From NCBI GenBank assembly GCA_002707025.1, contig PALG01000033.1, forward strand, positions 175,639-239,638: DNA of 64,000 nucleotides, written 5' to 3'. This stretch comes from Flavobacteriaceae bacterium. Its GTDB lineage: Bacteria; Bacteroidota; Bacteroidia; Flavobacteriales; Flavobacteriaceae. The notes beneath the pieces were generated by a model. It had not been told where the DNA came from. It worked only from the letters and a program-made list of their open reading frames with translations, and did no database searches. Shown in pieces: positions 61,913 to 64,000 of the stretch (position 1 is its first letter; each line of letters opens with the position of its first letter). The position numbers were made by a program, and so were the translations under genes.

Positions 61913-62880
61913 AATATTTCAGTGGAAATATGAAACAGCGCATCCCCTTGATACACCAAAGGCGCTTCATTCACATTAAATACATAACCGCTTTTTTGGG
62001 CTTTGATACTGTAAAATATCTTTCCGTAGGGATCGGTAATCTGTCCTAAAACTGCTTTTGCTTCGACCAGCTGGCCAATCTTTACGGAAGACCGGAACAT
62101 CCCCGAAGCTTGCGCTCTAATCCAAGTACTCTGGGTGATGGTCACGGAAGATTTTGTAGGGGAACTCACTTTAAATTTGCTTTGCAACATCCCTAAGTGA
62201 TGTAAAATACGCTTGGAACCATTTACCCCGGTATTGCTAACGGCATTGTCTATGCTATTCGATTTGCCCCCTTCAAACAGTAATAAGGGAATGCCTTTTT
62301 TCCGGCAGGCATTTCGGTAACTTTTCTTTAGGTTCTTGGAATACAATATAAAGGGGGCGTTAAATGTTTGCGCCAAACCCATCAGTTTTTTGTCCCCCTT
62401 TTCAATACGGATGTGCGGTGCATTGAAGCGGCTGGACCCTCCCGTGTGGAAGTCGACGCAATAATCGGCATAAGGTACAATCTCGTTCATTAATTTATAA
62501 GCTACCTGAGAGGCCAACGATCCTTTTTTGCTACCCGGAAAGGAACGGTTAAGGTCCCTGCCGTCGGGGAAATCCCGAAGTTTTTGTAGAAACCCAAAAA
62601 TATTGATGATTGGAATACAAATAATCATTCCAGCCTTAGGTTTGTTAATGCCCTTGGCCACCAATTGACGCACAATTTCCACTCCGTTTACCTCGTCTCC
62701 ATGTATCCCAGCGGTAAACAAAACCGTAGGTCCTTCATACAAGGAACGTTCAACAATTACAGGAATGTCTATAGGAGTGTTGGTATGTAATTTGGCAAAA
62801 CTGAAGTTTAATTCCTTGGATTCCCCGGGAAGGATTTCTTCCCCAAATATGGTGATGCTTTTTGCTTTTTTCCTCGGCAT
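61909..62880 (-). CDS. succinylglutamate desuccinylase/aspartoacylase-family metallo-hydrolase
   Basis: This 323-residue protein has the family zinc motif GIHGDEVNGVEIV (His and Glu at about 60-63), the later zinc-ligand His in DYCVDFHTGGSSRFNAPHIR, RDLNRSFPG for substrate binding, and GVNGSKRILHHLG. The C-terminal third (about 240-320) is a barrel-like domain. The family cleaves N-acyl amino acids or peptides. It sits 1 bp from rimK, so it may trim or reverse the glutamate additions RimK makes; that link is inference. Confidence 0.88.
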   Translation of the reverse strand: MPRKKAKSITIFGEEILPGESKELNFSFAKLHTNTPIDIPVIVERSLYEGPTVLFTAGIHGDEVNGVEIVRQLVAKGINKPKAGMIICIPIINIFGFLQKLRDFPDGRDLNRSFPGSKKGSLASQVAYKLMNEIVPYADYCVDFHTGGSSRFNAPHIRIEKGDKKLMGLAQTFNAPFILYSKNLKKSYRNACRKKGIPLLLFEGGKSNSIDNAVSNTGVNGSKRILHHLGMLQSKFKVSSPTKSSVTITQSTWIRAQASGMFRSSVKIGQLVEAKAVLGQITDPYGKIFYSIKAQKSGYVFNVNEAPLVYQGDALFHISTEIL

Positions 62881-63752
62881 TACATTCGGTTTCTTTCTAT
62901 ATAAGTAATAATTTTTTCTGAAATATTGATACCCGTGGTGGTTTCAATGCCTTCCAACCCAGGGGTGGAATTCACCTCCAGCACCAAAGGCCCTTGTTTG
63001 CTCTGTAAAATATCCACGCCACAAACGCCCAGTCGAAGTGCCTTGGCAGCTTTTAGGGCGACTTGTTCTTCCTGTGCACTCAAGGTAATTATTTCTGAAG
63101 AGCCTCCCCGGTGTAAATTGGACCTAAAATCGCCTTCCTTACAGCTTCGCTTCATGGCGGCTACCACCGTTCCGTCAACGACGATGGCCCGTAAATCGCT
63201 TCCTTTGGATTCGGCAATAAATTCCTGAACGATATACCGAACCTTGGCAGTGTTAAGCGTTTCAATGGTGGATAAGGCAGACGCTTGGGTTTCGGCCAAA
63301 ATAACGCCGTGCCCGTGCGTGCCCTGCAATATTTTAATGATCAGGGGGGCTTTTCCGAAGAGCTTTAACAACAATTCGGCATCATAGGTATTCCCTTGGT
63401 AGGTTTTGGGCACCGGTACGCCTGCCTGCGCTAATATTTGAAAGCTGGTCCATTTGTTACGCGATTGTAGAATGGCTTCGGCCCCAACGACGGGAAATAC
63501 ATTCATGCATTCCAAATGGCGCACCATGGAAGCCCCAAAATAGGTATTGGAAGCCCCAATACGGGGGATTACCGCATGCAAGTCGTCGACCACCTCATCG
63601 CAGTAGTACAAAACAGGCTTGCCCTTGTCAACGGTTAGGGTACAAAGGGTGGGGTCTATGACCTCCATGGTATGGTTTCTTGCCATTCCGGCTTTGAGCA
63701 GGCTTTGGGTAGAATACAGGTTTTCCCCTCGGGAAAGTACGGCGATGTTCAT
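62880..63752 (-). CDS. rimK: RimK-family ATP-grasp ligase (ribosomal S6 modification type)
   Basis: RimK adds glutamate residues to the C terminus of ribosomal protein S6. The N terminus NIAVLSRGENLYSTQSLLKAGM and the ATP-grasp pieces APLIIKILQGTHGHGVILAE, VQEFIAESKGSDLRAIVVDGTVVAAMKR and GVDILQSKQGPLVLEVNSTPGLEGIE match the family. The 290-residue length is normal. The stop overlaps the next ATG by 1 bp (TAATG). Other RimK-like ligases act on other acceptors, so S6 is the likeliest but not the only substrate. Confidence 0.93.
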   Translation of the reverse strand: MNIAVLSRGENLYSTQSLLKAGMARNHTMEVIDPTLCTLTVDKGKPVLYYCDEVVDDLHAVIPRIGASNTYFGASMVRHLECMNVFPVVGAEAILQSRNKWTSFQILAQAGVPVPKTYQGNTYDAELLLKLFGKAPLIIKILQGTHGHGVILAETQASALSTIETLNTAKVRYIVQEFIAESKGSDLRAIVVDGTVVAAMKRSCKEGDFRSNLHRGGSSEIITLSAQEEQVALKAAKALRLGVCGVDILQSKQGPLVLEVNSTPGLEGIETTTGINISEKIITYIERNRM

Positions 63753-64000
63753 GCTGCAATGTACTAAAAAAGAACATCGCCTTAAACTTCATGAAGAATA
63801 AAAAGTTTCTTGTCTTTTCTTGTTCTTTTTTGCATCGCCCAAAAAAGAAACAAAAAGTTCTAGCGCTGCACCATGAACTTAGCTTTTTTGAGTTTTTGTT
63901 CACTTTCTTCTTTTTTCCATTGATGAAAAAAGAAACAAAAAAATCTAGAAGGAATTAAGGGAATTGCGCTTCGCGCACCGCTTGCCCCTGTCGCTACATG
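63753..64000. repeat. noncoding region with hairpin/direct repeat AAAAAAGAAACAAAAA
   Basis: No gene is visible. The 16-bp sequence AAAAAAGAAACAAAAA occurs at 63841-63856 and again at 63926-63941, each followed within 2-4 bases by a TCTAG-type end and each preceded by a complementary T-rich arm, so both can fold as hairpins. TGCGC-TTC-GCGCA at about 63965-63977 is a further hairpin. Similar intergenic repeats occur in Bacteroidota genomes. Confidence 0.6.

Noticed and set aside
63628..63903. 91-codon open frame on the minus strand upstream of rimK
   Set aside because: It overlaps the rimK start and the noncoding repeat region; the product is a low-complexity Lys/Phe-rich sequence produced by the A/T repeats.
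1..64000. Prophage, insertion sequence, CRISPR array or defence island
   Set aside because: No integrase, transposase, capsid, Cas or restriction gene and no spaced direct-repeat array was seen on either strand.

Overview
The window is ordinary-looking chromosome from a member of the Flavobacteriaceae (Bacteroidota). The evidence is a low G+C content, promoters of the Bacteroidota type (a TAnnTTTG -7 box, in several cases with a TTTG -33 box about 17-23 bp upstream), almost no Shine-Dalgarno sequences, many lipoproteins and SusC/TonB-style receptors with carboxypeptidase-regulatory domains, and family-typical neighbourhoods (a hemACDE..FB run beside an AraC gene and hemH; ileS-dksA-lspA). I see no insertion sequence, prophage, CRISPR array or rRNA operon.

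Layout. 1-2.3 kb: a serine hydrolase cut by the window edge, ogt, and a CNNM-type transporter. 2.4-9.9 kb (minus): a tightly overlapping heme operon read hemA-hemC-hemD-hemE-DUF6973-like-EI24-hemF-hemB-dinB. On the other side of its promoter are an AraC regulator, hemH and a MATE pump (10-13.5 kb). HemJ lies separately at 41.3 kb, so every step from glutamyl-tRNA to heme except hemL is here. 13.5-19.8 kb: an M13 peptidase, a coiled-coil lipoprotein, a threonine-dehydrogenase-like SDR, tRNA-Arg(CCT), a small AT-rich membrane gene, tRNA-Asn(GTT), and rseP. 19.9-27 kb: an SCO protein, then a metal-uptake block (feoA, feoB, a 52-residue FeoB-associated Cys-rich protein, a ZIP transporter, a DtxR-type regulator and a TonB receptor) with good candidate operators at the feoA and receptor promoters.

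27-41.8 kb: a YHS protein, a DjlA-like co-chaperone, bacilliredoxin, an acyltransferase, a plug-only TonB/TPR protein, a PA0069-type radical SAM protein, a three-gene RND efflux operon, a crotonase, a histidine kinase and HemJ. 41.9-45.6 kb: an accessory cassette of AraC regulator, acetyltransferase, cyclophilin-like protein, cupin lipoprotein and Tat-signal alcohol dehydrogenase. 45.7-55 kb: a very large sortilin-like BNR-repeat protein, a nucleoside-diphosphate-sugar epimerase-like protein with an M28 membrane peptidase, and several small hypotheticals. 55-64 kb: ileS, a DksA/TraR-like gene, a signal-peptide protein whose start overlaps a terminator hairpin, lspA, a PAS histidine kinase, 5-formyl-THF cyclo-ligase, an aspartoacylase-family protein and rimK, ending in a noncoding AAAAAAGAAACAAAAA repeat region.

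No plainly new multi-gene system stands out. The best leads are the metal-regulator operators, the DUF6973 and EI24 proteins embedded in the heme operon, the plug-only TonB/TPR protein, the Tat-exported dehydrogenase cassette with its start-codon inverted repeat, the terminator inside a coding start, and the RimK/aspartoacylase pair.
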